From positions 1 to 28,452 of the forward strand of contig JANPGO010000094.1 of assembly GCA_031423995.1 (NCBI GenBank): 28,452 bases of DNA, read 5' to 3'. The position numbers were made by a program, and so were the translations under genes. The stretch is from STC-74 sp031423995 (GTDB lineage Bacteria > Patescibacteriota > Gracilibacteria > BD1-5 > UBA2023). The notes beneath the pieces are model-generated. The model saw only the letters and a list, made by a program, of their open reading frames with translations. It did not search any database and was not told the origin of the DNA. Positions 1-10,302 of this stretch are shown here, piece after piece (position 1 is the stretch's first letter; the number at the start of each line of letters is the position of its first letter).

Positions 1-440
1 AACTGATTGAGAAGTCCGAGAATCGGATCAAACGTTTCTCCTCGTTCCTTGCGTGCTTCTGGAGAGATGATGAGATTTTTCCCTCCTGTGAAGGAGAAGG
101 AGAACATCGTATGTGCCACTCCATCAATATTCGAAAATGGGGTGATGATGTAGGAAAGTCCGGCAAGATCATCGAGACTATAGGTCGCATCATAGTAGCC
201 TGGGGTGAACTCTGTATCTGTTTTCCACATGTGATTTCTCACATTTTGGATCATGATATCATTCCCCGAGAAGGCTATACTCGGAAGGACGGTCTCTGCA
301 GGCATCCAGTCACGATAGTTCGATGGCTTCTGAGAGAGCCACCATGCGAGTCCAACCGTGAGCGTGATGAGCAATAGAATGAGAAATATTCGTTCCAACC
401 AATACCACAATACTCGAAGAATACACCAAAGAACCTTCAT
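1..440 (-). CDS. DUF4105 domain protein, membrane-anchored, N-terminal part
   Basis: The reading frame starts at the ATG complementary to 438-440 and runs off the left edge of the window, so about 146 residues are visible. Residues about 10-30 form one hydrophobic segment (signal anchor or TM helix), followed by a periplasmic or extracellular part. The stretch GVAHTMFSFSFTGG followed by NLIISPEARKERGE matches the characteristic opening of DUF4105 domains. That family is predicted to act at the cell envelope, and its biochemistry is not assigned here. An alternative in-frame ATG at 549-551 would add 37 residues, including one UGA-Gly. It lies 26 bp after the stop of the upstream DUF2339 gene, and neither start has a Shine-Dalgarno motif. 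It is the last visible gene of the minus-strand operon that begins at 7779. The family call is made by eye from motifs. Confidence 0.72.
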   Translation of the reverse strand, partial: MKVLWCILRVLWYWLERIFLILLLITLTVGLAWWLSQKPSNYRDWMPAETVLPSIAFSGNDIMIQNVRNHMWKTDTEFTPGYYDATYSLDDLAGLSYIITPFSNIDGVAHTMFSFSFTGGKNLIISPEARKERGETFDPILGLLNQ

Positions 441-577
441 AATTCTGCAAAAAATCTGTGATTTTCACTGAACTGGAAAAGATAGAGGCAGAGTTATTTC
501 AGCTCCTTCCTCTTTCTGGTTTTCTGTTCGAACGATACGGCGGTATACCATATGATTAGGATGATAGAAAATAATGC

Positions 578-2578
578 TTATTTCTCGGAACTCTCCTTGA
601 GATAGCCTCGTACCTGGAGGAAGTACGAGAATGCCATAATAAGACCTCCGACAACCATAAGGACAAGTATTTTTCTATTCATATCCATACTCGAGAGGTC
701 ATAGAGAGCGATCTTCCCAATCGTCAAGAGGAGCAGGAGAAGTCCGAGGAGCTTCTCACTTCGGTATCCGTGACCAAAATGAATTCCCGTCATAAGCATG
801 GTAATAGCAAGGACAATCCACCAGATCGTCGTCCCGATAGCACGAGGACCTCCTGTAGTGAAGGCGACGCCGATATCATTACAGAGAGTGATGATACAGA
901 AATTCACGAAAAGGAGGAGCGTCGTATATCCGAGGATAACAAGGAGAAATGAGGGACGATCTACCTTCTGTTCTGTCTGAATCTGACGACTGACCGAAAG
1001 TGCGAGGAAATAGGTCACTATAGCAAATATTCCCTTGATACAATACCAGTTGGTAAATATTCATCCATCCTTCCAGAAGTGCTCGTTATCAGCTACATGG
1101 GGAATAAAGTTCGAGATGAAGAAGAGAAAGCTCGAGAAGAATCCGAGTGAGAGCCAGACCGTTCATACCTGCATATAGGCACCTCGATTCTGGAGTTTTG
1201 CCCCCTGAATATAGGTCGTGAGAACGAGGAGGAATCATGGCAGGATAAATATAGCAAAAGAAAAATCAAGTGTTTTGAGAAGCTTCACTCCGATGATGAA
1301 GATGGCAATCACACATGCCATGAGGGAATAGATATTCGCGAAGTGTTTCATAGGGTCTGGAGTCTTTCCCTGGAAGAAGACTGCCGGAGCAAGAGTCATC
1401 GCAGGTATGAGTGCCATAACCGCGAAAAGAGTTGGGTAGTTCACGACAGATCCATCTTTGTAGATATTATGGAAAGCAAGAATCGCACCGAAGAAGGTAA
1501 AAAGAAATGCTGCCAAGAGTCTCTCCCCTTTTGATCCTTCGAGACAGTAGAGTCCTGCAAATATGATACCTATATAGGCAATAAAGAGACTCGAATAGAG
1601 ATCGAATTCTGGAAAAAATGCCTTCAATGCAAGTACGATCGATATGAGTCACCCGACATATGCAGCAATATGCTGATAGCGAGTGGATTCAAGCGGTCGA
1701 AGGTATGCCCATGCTGCGAAGTATCCAATAGCTACTATAACGAAAGCGATCGTCTCTATCCATGGTCCGAGGACACCAAGTGCCTCAGTGTGGAAGATGA
1801 ACCAGAGGAGTGGAATGAGATACCCTGCTGAGATCCATCATTCTTCCTTGGATGTGAAGTACCGAGAAGAGTATGCGATACCAGCAATACTCATGATCAC
1901 GAGGATTGTGAGCAAGATAACAGTGCAAGTTGTTCCCTCGAAAAAACCCACTGACACATCCTGTATTTTCCCAGTGTAGACGAGACTATGGAGGGAATAT
2001 GTTCAGAAGAAAAGTCCGACCAAGTTCAGAGGAATCAGATCATGAATGGCGATTTCACGACCAAGGAGAAATATGACAAGGTTAACTGCTGTGAAGTAGA
2101 CCAGATATGAATTGAACGAAATATTCGATGCCCAGACATCATTCTGCCCGATGACAAAAGGAGTGAGATACGCTCAGAGAATTCCGAGTGCAAGGATGAC
2201 CTTCGATTTTCTCAGTGAGGCAAAATAGGCAACTGCAAGGGTAAAAATAAATGCAGTAATGATTGTTGCTCATTCTGGAATAATCGCAGCAGCATCGGTC
2301 GTGCGAGAACCATAGATGAGTGTTCCATAGAGGAGGAGAATTCCGCCCCCCATGACCACATCAGCAAAATATCGAAGTCGATCAGAGAATGAGAATGCTG
2401 AACCAATGATAACCAGTGAGACAAAAAATCCTACTGTCAGCCGTATCGTCGGTCACATAAGTGACCAAACACTCGTATAGATGAGATATCCGAGACCTGT
2501 GGTGAAAAGAAGTACTCCGAGGATCGGGACAAACTTGGCGATGATCATATCGATCGTCAGTCAATTCTTGGTCTCCAT
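578..2578 (-). CDS. DUF2339 family polytopic membrane protein (shorter paralogue, 666 aa)
   Basis: This is one continuous frame when UGA is read as Gly, ending in TAA. The start is ATG at 2576-2578 (METKNGLTIDMIIAKF). Almost the whole length is hydrophobic helices separated by short loops, about 18-20 predicted TM segments. The C-terminus carries the DUF2339 signature in which a 'LYDL' turn is followed by an Arg/Lys-Ile helix (ALYDLSSMDMNRKILVLMV). The same arrangement, FYDLWAGVDNLIIRVLALM, occurs in the longer neighbour encoded at 2748-6138, so the two look like paralogues. It lacks the N-terminal linker and the soluble C-terminal tail of that neighbour. The function of DUF2339 proteins is not established; an envelope role is inferred from the TSP3 and DUF4105 neighbours. 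At least eight UGA-Gly codons occur. Confidence 0.8.
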
Positions 2579-2602
2579 AGAAAATAAAGTAAGAAGATAA
2601 TC

Positions 2603-2621
2603 TTTCTCTGATCGAGAGAAA
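2603..2621. other. 7-bp perfect inverted repeat upstream of a DUF2339 gene
   Basis: TTTCTCT and AGAGAAA flank a 5-nt loop in the 169-bp gap between the two DUF2339 genes. There is no U-run directly after it on either strand, so it is not a convincing terminator. It could be a hairpin in the leader of the downstream gene. Nothing else was recognised in this gap. Confidence 0.25.
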
Positions 2622-2747
2622 TTACTCGTGAGAATACTTTATTTGTACAAAAATACAAGCACACTCCCTGAGAAAAATCCTTGACATCGAAAGAAAATGA
2701 ATAAAGGTATAAGAATGGTTGGTAATTCAAGGATTATTTTCAGAATA

Positions 2748-5700
2748 CTATTTACTTTCTTTTGATGTATTTTTCACAATCTCGATCGATCCTCAGGAAT
2801 CAATCCATGAGGAAATCGATTGAAGTATTGCATCGAGCTCCTTTTTTGGAAGAGCGCTCTGGATATGTGGAACTACATTGTGAAATGTTTCTGTAAGTTC
2901 AGCTGGTGCGAATTCATTTTTCCCGATCTTGGTGACGATATAATTCACGATACGGAGTATGCCGACACGTTTTGATTCGAATACCGTATTCCCCTGAGGA
3001 TCTCTCAATCGAATCCGACTGATCTGGTCAATACTCGTTGTCTTGATCTCATTCGCGAGAGTCTCAGTGAATGGCATATCATCCTGGACTCATCAGTCTC
3101 ACTCCGCCATCGGAGGTGTTCACTCTGGATCTCCTTCTCACGAGGAAACAATGTTCTCCAACGAAAATTCTTCAGACCATGATCGACTGACTTGACGTCC
3201 ATAGAGCTGTGAGAGACCGATCATCACCGCTCCTGAGATCATGAGTGCGAGCACTCGGATAATGAGGTTATCGACTCCTGCCCAGAGGTCGTAGAAGAGG
3301 ATTTTTATGAGAATCACGACTCCAATATAGAGTCCAATGGTACGATATGGGGAACGATTCGCATTGATCCCATAGAGGAGAAATATAGTTGCAACCATCG
3401 TGAGATAGATCGTCACGGCAAAGACATTTTCTGTAATTCTGTGAACATAGAGCGATGTGATCAGAAGCGTCGAAATACCTCAGAACGCGAAGGAAATCTT
3501 TCCCAATCGTGAATGTACAAAATATATCCATGTCGCATACCATGCAAGAAAGAGTGCTATCATCTGAATGAAGAATGCTCCAAGAGAAAGTGAAAGTCCC
3601 TGAACCCGGAAAATATGATAGACGAAATAACTGCACCCGAGTATGACGAGCCATGGAGCAAGTACTCTACTCTGTATTCGTTGGTACCAGAGCGTCGATA
3701 TACCGAGAACGAGACTCAATCCGAGGAGACTCCACCCGAATGATGTGTGAGGAATAATCTGCATACATGCACTTGCAACAGTGATAATTCCTACAATGTG
3801 GAGAACATCATATGCATGCGTAAGTTCGCGATCTCTTTCCCCCAAGCAGTCGAGCTCAGAGAAATATACTCACTGCATTGATTCCCAAGGGAACAAGAGC
3901 AAACCAATCACGAACATGTACAGCATCAAAAAATGGAATCGTACGAAGAAGTCCTATAGCCAGGAGGACGAGAGAACCGAGCAATATGTAGGTATTTCTC
4001 GCTTTTCCGAAAAAATACGCAAGGACAGAAGATTCGAGAATCCATACAGTAGAAACAACCAGTGGCGTCTCAGAAAAAGTCACGGCAACAGCGAGGGAAA
4101 AAAGTGAAAGTGGGATAGCAAGGATGCCCGATACCGTTGCTTTCTTTTCTTGGGAGAGTCCCTTCAGTGAGGTGTCATTCTCGAAGACGACTGTCCGCAT
4201 CAGGAGAACTGAATAGATGAGAGAAGCGAGTGAGAGCACGAAGACAATAATACCAAGAGTAATCAGTGAAGAACTCGAATTCGTGAACCAGACAGTATTC
4301 CCAAGAAAGAAGAGTTCTCCGAGAAGGAAGAGATTGAGGACGATTTGATACCCTATGAGTGACCCTCGTGAAGAAGATTCTCCGTGAATATGTGCGATGA
4401 ATGGATAGGAGAATCCTATGAGCAGAAATACTCCATAGACGATCCATGATGCACTCCATGTCGGAACAAGGATGAGTGAGAGAAGAAAAACGGTTCCGAT
4501 CATTCCAGGGAGAGAGAGCTCGGAAAAATGATAACGAATCCCACTCCAGAGAAGCAGGACAAATGTAAGGAGCATGGAGCTACTCAGAATAGCTCGCTCT
4601 ACCGTACTGATCATGAGTGGATGGATATCCAGTGCAATACCTCCAACTCCGAGAAAGAGTGCGATTCCAAGGAAGAGAAATGCACGAATTGTTGGTGTCA
4701 ATCTCGGAAATAGGAAGAAGAGCGTCAAGAGAAAAAGTCCCATAATCGGAACAAGAATCACCACGAGTGATCCTATCCCAAATACTCCAAGGAGTATAAG
4801 CCCAAAAATCATCGGAAGAAAGAGAAACATCGAGAGAAATGTCGTGATACCAAAGAGAGCAATCTCGACTCCAGCAAAGATCGCAAGTGGTACGAGTCCA
4901 AGAATGTAAATGAATATATTTCCTGTTTCTCCGAATCCGAGTGTCCCAGCGAGGAGCATGATATAGCCTGAGAGGAGACTCCCCGCCAGATTTTCTCTAC
5001 TCCTTCAGATACTCTGAACAAGTACCGTAGCGACTCATGTGAGGACAAGCAGAAGTACGGTATAGAAAGTGAGTTCTGTATTATTTTTCAGTGAGAATCC
5101 CATCAGTCCCATGAGGACAGTCGAACCAATCAGTACCGTATGATAGAGCCATGTTGCATCGTCCTTTTGTCACTCTCGCTGACTGAGGAAATAACTCAAA
5201 CCATACCCCCCAAGAGAGACCACAAAAGTATAGAGTAAGAGAAGGATAACTCCATCTGACTTTGCTCCGATAAGAAACGGTATCAGATAGGCGAAAATAA
5301 AGGAAAATATGAGAAAAACTCGTGAACTATAGACGAGGGCTGTGACGACGGCAAAGAGGGTATTCAGGATGAGGAAAATGAGCGTCACTGAATCTGAGAG
5401 AATATGATCGTCTCAGATATCACCGATAATCCACCGACCAGAGAGGATCGTGAGCGTATTGATAGAGATACCGACACCAAGGAGGGTTCTTGACTCCACT
5501 GTATGTCATTTCTTATCCATCCAGACACCGCATCCATAGAGAAAGAATCCAAATATAAGTCCGATGAGTATTTTTCATTTTGCTCCGATTACACTCCAAA
5601 TAAGCGAGAGAAAAAAGAGTGCTCCGAGGAAGAGAAGTATGCCTCCGATTTTCGCAAGTGGGCGATCGGAAAAAAATACCACAATCCAGTTCGGCTTTGG

Positions 5701-6138
5701 AGGCTGAGTGACTCTTTCTTCTTCCAGAGGAATTGATGCCATAGGTTCAGAGGATTCTTTTGCAGGAAGATTCGCCTCTCTTTTCGCCGTTGCGATGATC
5801 GTATCAAGTTGACTTGGTCTCGTTGCAGAAACATACGAATCTTTTTCCATCAGAGTAGAATCAGATGGCATGACTCGTATTTCTGGGGAAGTTCATGACT
5901 GTTCATGGGAATGCGTTATATCTCAGAGATTCTGACAGGCGAACTCTATACTTGATCGGGAGAAGATAACTCCCTTGACGATTCACAGGAAAACTACTCA
6001 GAACATCCATCCCCATGAGAATAAGTTTTCTGCTCCGTTGTCGTAGGAGCTCGAAAATATATCTGAGACAAGATAGGCAAGAAAAAAAGCAATAATGAGA
6101 GAAAGTCCCCATGCGATACGATTGAGAAGAGTGAGCAT
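2748..6138 (-). CDS. DUF2339 family membrane protein with soluble C-terminal tail; apparent 1-nt frameshift
   Basis: The start is ATG at 6136-6138 (MLTLLNRIAWGLSLIIAFF), 9 bp after the stop of the TSP3-repeat gene, and the stop is TAG at 2748-2750. The order is two N-terminal TM helices, a polar linker (about residues 65-155), then a long array of TM helices. The first of these (WIVVFFSDRPLAKIGGILL) is the usual DUF2339 entry, and it is followed by GLIFGFFLYGCGVWMDKKG. The array ends with the FYDLWAGVDNL signature and a hydrophilic tail of about 120 residues. The frame is continuous with UGA as Gly from 6138 to about 3844. It then shifts by one base at a run of five C (3839-3843) and continues to the stop. 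Removing one base restores a protein of about 1129 aa. The shift may be a sequencing or assembly error, a real lesion, or programmed slippage. The molecular function is unknown. Confidence 0.78.
3839..3843 (-). other. Homopolymer C5/G5 at the DUF2339 frameshift
   Basis: Upstream of this run the coding frame reads IFLGARLLG. Downstream, coding resumes one base out of phase (GERDRELTHAYDVLHIVG). With four instead of five G on the coding strand the two halves join as LLGERDREL. Conserved hydrophobic DUF2339 sequence lies on both sides. Confidence 0.75.
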
Positions 6139-6147
6139 AAGAAGAAA

Positions 6148-7779
6148 TTAACGCAATTTCAGAAGGAGGAAGATAATAACGCCAATAAATATGAGTGCAA
6201 AGACTCAGATAAGTCCCATAAAGAGGTATCTATTGGATTCGAGGAATCGATCATCGTGGGTATCACAGGCATCACCGATATGATCTGCATCGATGTCTTT
6301 CTGGTCAGGATTCGAGATGGTAGGACAATTATCGAGCGAATCGAATACCCCATCACCATCGGTATCAGTACAGGCATTTCCGATCCCATTATTGTCTGCA
6401 TCTGTCTGGTCAGGATTCGATAGAGTAGGACAATTATCCCGCCATCCATCGATCCCATCATGATCCTGATCTTCACACATATCGCCCTTATTATTTTTAT
6501 CCGCATCGGCTTGATCTGGATTCTTGAGACTGAGACAGTTGTCGCAGGCATCACCGATCCCATCCCCATCAGTATCCTTTTGGTCTGGATTGGCAACAGT
6601 TGGACAATTATCAGTCATATTGAGGATACCGTCAACATCCATATCATTATTTTTCTTATAGGAGGTTTCTCGGTCACAGGCATCCCCTATTCCATTTTTA
6701 TCGAGATCGAGTTGATCTGGATTGTAGAGGTTACAATTATCGATGATATCACCGATACTATCCATATCGGTATCCTTTTGGTCTGGGTTTTTCATATGGA
6801 TCGCATTATCCATCCCGTCAGGAATACCGTCACCATCCGTATCGAATTCGCAGGCATCTCCGATACCATTCGCATTGGTATCTTTCTGGTCTGGATTCGC
6901 TACTGTTGGACAGTTATCGTGAGCTCAAACGAGCCCATCATGATCATCATCCGAACACGCATCTCCGATACCGTCGTAGTTCCGATCCTCTTGATGTGGA
7001 TTCGAGGTATAAGGACAGGTATCATCAGTATTTGCAATCCCATCATTGTCATAGTCATTCTTATAGAGTGCATTTTGACCAAACTGAATCTGAGTATATC
7101 CTGATGACGTTGGTGTTGTCTCTGAGGGAGTTGGAATAGTATACCCAGCAGTATCACAGACGAGTCAACGATAGGCCGTGATACGTACTCCAGACTTCGG
7201 GGTAACAAGGTACCGAGTATTGGTGTTTTCGAAAAAAGCTATATCCCGCACAATTGTCGGTGTCGATTGTACCTTCACCTTCTCGAAGGTCACGCGAATA
7301 TAACGGAATGCGAAATCCTCGATCGATGATCGAGCAGCCGTGAAGTATTTCTGACCATCTTCTGAGAGTGCAAAATTCACATTCGTATCAGCTGAATACT
7401 CGATCACAGGGCGAAGTGTATGCGGTGGATGGACTGTAGAGAGATCGATGGTGAATATGATATCTCCTTGTGTGAGTCTATATGGATCGATCTGGACACC
7501 AGACTTAGGATCGAGATCCGTAATACTCGGATCCATATCTATTCCTGAGAGGGTGAACGGAAGCGAAATATTTTTGGCATTATTGAGACTCACTGCAGGA
7601 AGAATCGTACTCTCTTGGACGAAAAAAATATCCTCTCCATTTGACTCTGTTGCTACTTGGAAGGATGATTTTGGTGGATTCTCTATATTCGCCGTCTCTC
7701 GGAAGCAACTCGGGTCAAATGCTCACACATACATCGGAAGGAGGAACAATCCGAGACCAAAAACCGAAAGAGTACGCAT
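6148..7779 (-). CDS. Secreted, C-terminally anchored thrombospondin type-3 repeat protein
   Basis: 543 aa from ATG 7777-7779 to TAA 6148-6150. Residues 1 to about 20 form a signal peptide (MRTLSVFGLGLFLLPMYV) whose end carries a UGA-Gly. Residues about 20-210 are a beta-rich region without a recognised family. After it come about eight Ca2+-binding TSP3 repeats of the form DxDxDGxxDxxDNCPxxxNPDQxDxDxxGxGDACD. There are seven NPDQ and one NPHQ, with many Asp and paired Cys. A final hydrophobic helix (FALIFIGVIIFLLLKL) suggests membrane anchoring with the repeats outside. TSP3 repeats fold around calcium and typically act as rigid extracellular stalks. It heads the operon with DUF2339-DUF2339-DUF4105. 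A TATACT box lies at 7804-7809 (complement), but its -35 is poor. Opposite-strand ORFs here are shadows of the repeats. Confidence 0.88.
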
Positions 7780-7849
7780 AGGATGGAGTTTAAGATTCCT
7801 TCAAGTATATGAAAATCCCCAATTTTCCAAATACAAGAGAATTGACACT

Positions 7850-8452
7850 CTATTTTTTTCACTGACAGACAAAGTACTCTTCGAAGCTTCGATCACGACA
7901 AGCCTTAGGCTTCATACGAGTTACTTTTTTGAAATGTTCTTTGAGTGGGACGATGAGATCATTCACATCCTCACCGACGAATACCTTCAGAACGAGCTTC
8001 CCTCAGGAACGGAGAAATACCTTCGCTACTTCGAGGATCGCGAGATTGAGTTCCACTGAACGATATTGATCGACTCCTGTCATTCCAGTCGTCGCTGGGG
8101 CAATATCTGAAGTGATGAGGTCAAATATTGATATACCCAGTGTTCCGATAAATACTTGGATTTTATCGAAAGCGAAGATATCCTCTTGAAGAAGAAAAAT
8201 ATTTGGATAGCCGAAATTCGGATCAATTTTCTGGATATCAATACCTACGACCTTTCCCTGTGGTCAGACAATTTTGGCAATCACCTGGAGAAAACTTCCT
8301 GGTGCACTCGCAATGTCGAGGACATTCATTTTTGGCTCGATGATATGATATCGATCTTGTATTTCTATGAGCTTAAAAGCACTTCTCGCCCGATACCCAA
8401 GACGCTTTGCCTTCTCAAAATATTGATCGTGGATGATAAATGGTTTTGTCAT
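7850..8452 (-). CDS. rlmE: 23S rRNA 2'-O-methyltransferase RlmE (FtsJ/RrmJ)
   Basis: 200 aa, from ATG 8450-8452 to TAG. The family methylates U2552 of 23S rRNA late in 50S assembly, using SAM. The N-terminus has the family segment KAKRLGYRARSAFKL. The SAM-binding motif is VLDIASAPGSFLQV. The K-D-K-E catalytic tetrad is visible as K27 (SAFK), D116 (TSDIAP), K156 (LVLKVF) and E191 (SFEEYF). Two internal UGA codons fall at glycines, including RSGGKLVLKVF where GGxxVxKxF is conserved. Its length is near the usual 205-210 aa. It is transcribed divergently from the DEDDh exonuclease gene across 150 bp. The stop lies 70 bp upstream of the TSP3 gene, so read-through into that operon is possible. Confidence 0.93.
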
Positions 8453-8471
8453 AATTGTAAAGAGATTTTTT

Positions 8472-8499
8472 TTGACTTCTTTTTAGAAGATGCTAGAAT
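8472..8499 (+). promoter_or_regulatory. Predicted sigma70-type promoter for the exonuclease gene
   Basis: TTGACT (8472-8477) and TAGAAT (8494-8499) are separated by 16 bp. It would give a leader of about 97 nt. No other element was identified in the rlmE/exonuclease divergent gap. Confidence 0.5.
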
Positions 8500-8602
8500 A
8501 GGCAACCGTATTATTGGCTTTGATAAGCTTAGTAATGGGGCGCAAAAAAGCAAATTTTTCTCGAGAATCTCTCCATTCTCGTACAAACAATAACCTATTC
8601 TC

Positions 8603-9202
8603 ATGGCAGAAAATAATCCCTGAACGTACCTCGTCCTCGATCTTGAGATGACTGGACTCAATCCCTTCGAACATGGAGTGATAGAAGTCTGAGCGATAGT
8701 ACTCAATGATACTTTCGATATTATCGGAGAGTTTTATATGGATCTCTGTCCTCCTGACAATATTATTATCGACCCAAAAGCGCTCGAATATAATGGATTT
8801 ACTCTCGACCGTATCGCTGTAGGAAAATCCTATGAGGAATTCTGTGACTATTGGGATGCTTTTTATAAAACATATTTCTTTCCTGAGAAAAAACCTATTA
8901 TGGTCGGACAGTATGTTGCTGCTGATATTGCATTTCTCGGAAGCGTCTTCGCGAATGCTCGTCGAAGCAGTCTCTTTGAGAAGCTTGGAAATGATATCAT
9001 CGATACCAAGTCGATCGCCAACCAGGCGAATGCAATTGCGAGGTACAACAAGATCAATCTCCCCTTCCAGAGCACGAGCCTCTCGAAACCTGGTGGAATC
9101 GCAGATATGCTCCACATCACAGGCTACAGTGCCCACACTGCGAAGGGTGATATCATGGCAACACGTGAGGCGCTGATGAAATTCTTGAAGTTTAAGAGAT
9201 AG
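8603..9202 (+). CDS. orn: DEDDh 3'-5' exonuclease, oligoribonuclease-like
   Basis: 199 aa from ATG 8603 to TAG 9200-9202, with two UGA-Gly codons near the N-terminus (NPGTYLV and IEVGAIV). Catalytic metal ligands of the DEDDh exonuclease superfamily are visible: D13 and E15 in DLEMTGLNP, D108 in VAADIAF, and H178 with D183 in HTAKGD. DLEMTGL is the Exo I form typical of oligoribonuclease, which degrades 2-5 nt RNA fragments. The size is slightly above the usual 180 aa. A DNA polymerase III epsilon-type proofreading exonuclease is the main alternative, because the middle of the protein is not obviously Orn. The gene has its own predicted promoter. Its stop codon directly abuts the stop of a convergent orphan gene. 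Confidence 0.78.
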
Positions 9203-9754
9203 TTAGAAGATATTTGTTGGTCTATTTCCTGTACCTCTATCTGATTTATTGGGATCTCTTCAAGCTACCCCTTTTTTCATGCGGATTTTAATCTTTCTCA
9301 CATTTCTCCTTTTCTCTTTTTCTCTCATTCGACGATACCAAGTATACTTAGGATTTCTTCCGATATTTGGACCTACTAGTATAGGATCTTCCGGATTATC
9401 TGAACTAGACTCCGAATCAATTTCTCAATTCAATAAACTGTATCGATCAATTGCAATCATAGCAAGGGTAGATCGAAGACTTCTATCCAAAAGCTCTCGC
9501 TGTACAGAATTATTCGAACGAAATCAAGGAAGTTCAGCAATACATAGATCGCTCAAAGTTAAACCAGAATGACGAACTTCTTCTTTGATTTTTTGAATCA
9601 CTTCTTGTGGATCCTGACTTCTCCCTAGAACAACAGACATGACTTTTTCTCGGAATCATGTAATTCAGAGTAATAATTCAAATTCTTCTAACGTAAGAGC
9701 ATTTGGATTATTTTCAGGATGAGTTGCTGGAATATGGACTTCAATATTATGCAT
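9203..9754 (-). CDS. Hypothetical protein, AT-rich orphan gene
   Basis: 183 aa from ATG 9752-9754 to TAA 9203-9205, open only if UGA is sense (five UGA-Gly codons). I do not recognise a family. The N-terminal half is acidic and helical (ALTLEEFELLL, DPQEVIQKIKEEV). The middle has a Ser/Glu/Asp-rich patch (SESSSDNPED), and the last 50 residues are strongly basic (REKEKRRNVRKIKIRMKK), suggesting a nucleic-acid- or ribosome-facing tail. Codon use differs from neighbours, with many TTA, AAT and AGA codons and fewer CTC and ATC. That fits a recently acquired or fast-evolving gene. The stop is adjacent to the stop of the convergent exonuclease gene, with no base between. The frame is supported by its length and the absence of TAA and TAG. 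Confidence 0.62.
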
Positions 9755-9787
9755 ACTATTAAAATACCACAATAACAGTAGAAAAAC

Positions 9788-9818
9788 AAAAATCCCTTTG
9801 ATTTCTCAAAGGGATTTT
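9788..9818 (-). terminator. Intrinsic terminator after rplL (palindromic)
   Basis: A 12-bp stem, AAATCCCTTTGA with TCAAAGGGATTT, a 4-nt loop, and T/A runs on both sides. It lies 14 bp after the rplL stop on the minus strand. Confidence 0.85.
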
Positions 9819-9832
9819 TATAGAAGTAATAA

Positions 9833-10213
9833 TTACTTGAGTTCAACAGTCGCTCCAGATTCCTCGAGCTGCTTCTTGATCTTCTCAGCCTCATCCTTCT
9901 TGATACCCTTCTTGATGTCCCCCCCATTGTCAGCAAGACCCTTTGCTTCAGCGAGTCCGAGACCAGTGATCTCACGGATGACCTTGATCACCGCGATCTT
10001 CTGACCACCTGCAGATGTCATGACAACATCAAATGCAGACTTCTCTTCATCAGCAGCAGCACCTGCACCACCTGCGACAGCGACAGCAACGGGAGCAGCA
10101 GCAGAGACTCCGAATTTCTCCTCCATAGCAGAGACGAGATCAGCGAGTTCTACGATTGTGAGTCCCTCGACGAGTTCGAGGACCTTCTCAGCATTCTTTG
10201 AAAGTTCAGCCAT
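9833..10213 (-). CDS. rplL: 50S ribosomal protein L7/L12
   Basis: 126 aa. The start is MAELSKNAEKVLELVEGL at 10211-10213; a longer ATG upstream would only add AT-rich leader. L7/L12 forms the dimeric stalk of the 50S subunit that recruits and activates translational GTPases. Visible regions are the N-terminal dimerisation helices (residues 1-35), the Ala/Val/Gly hinge (about 36-53, AAPVAVAVAGGAGAA), and the globular C-terminal domain with KIAVIKVIREITGLGLAEAKGL and the conserved end EESGATVELK. All glycines are GGN codons and no UGA occurs, unlike most neighbours. It is co-transcribed with rplJ and followed by a strong terminator. Confidence 0.98.
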   Translation of the reverse strand: MAELSKNAEKVLELVEGLTIVELADLVSAMEEKFGVSAAAPVAVAVAGGAGAAADEEKSAFDVVMTSAGGQKIAVIKVIREITGLGLAEAKGLADNGGDIKKGIKKDEAEKIKKQLEESGATVELK

Positions 10214-10261
10214 AATATAAAAAATAAGAAAATAAATATACTTAATCGAGATTTTCACCTC

Positions 10262-10290
10262 GCACCTACCCCGAAGACTCGGGACAGGAT
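10262..10290 (-). other. Hairpin between rplJ and rplL
   Basis: A CCCGA/TCGGG stem with a 4-nt loop lies in the 89-bp gap, with a further imperfect stem outside it (CAC...GTG). No U-run follows, so it is more likely an mRNA-processing or stability element than a terminator. It could help set the higher L7/L12 dose. Confidence 0.35.
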
Positions 10291-10302
10291 GTGAAACGAA
10301 AA

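Noticed and set aside
2748..6138. Calling the large DUF2339 gene a pseudogene
   Set aside because: Both sides of the single shift keep strong coding character and the rest is intact, so an error at a homopolymer is more likely.
6460..7104. 214-aa plus-strand ORF, Ile-rich and apparently membrane-like
   Set aside because: It is the antisense shadow of the Asp/Asn-rich TSP3 repeats (GAT and ATC codons read as ATC and GAT). The minus-strand protein has clear repeats and a signal peptide.
7448..8059. 203-aa plus-strand ORF across the TSP3 gene and rlmE
   Set aside because: It runs antisense to two well-supported genes and shows no domain.
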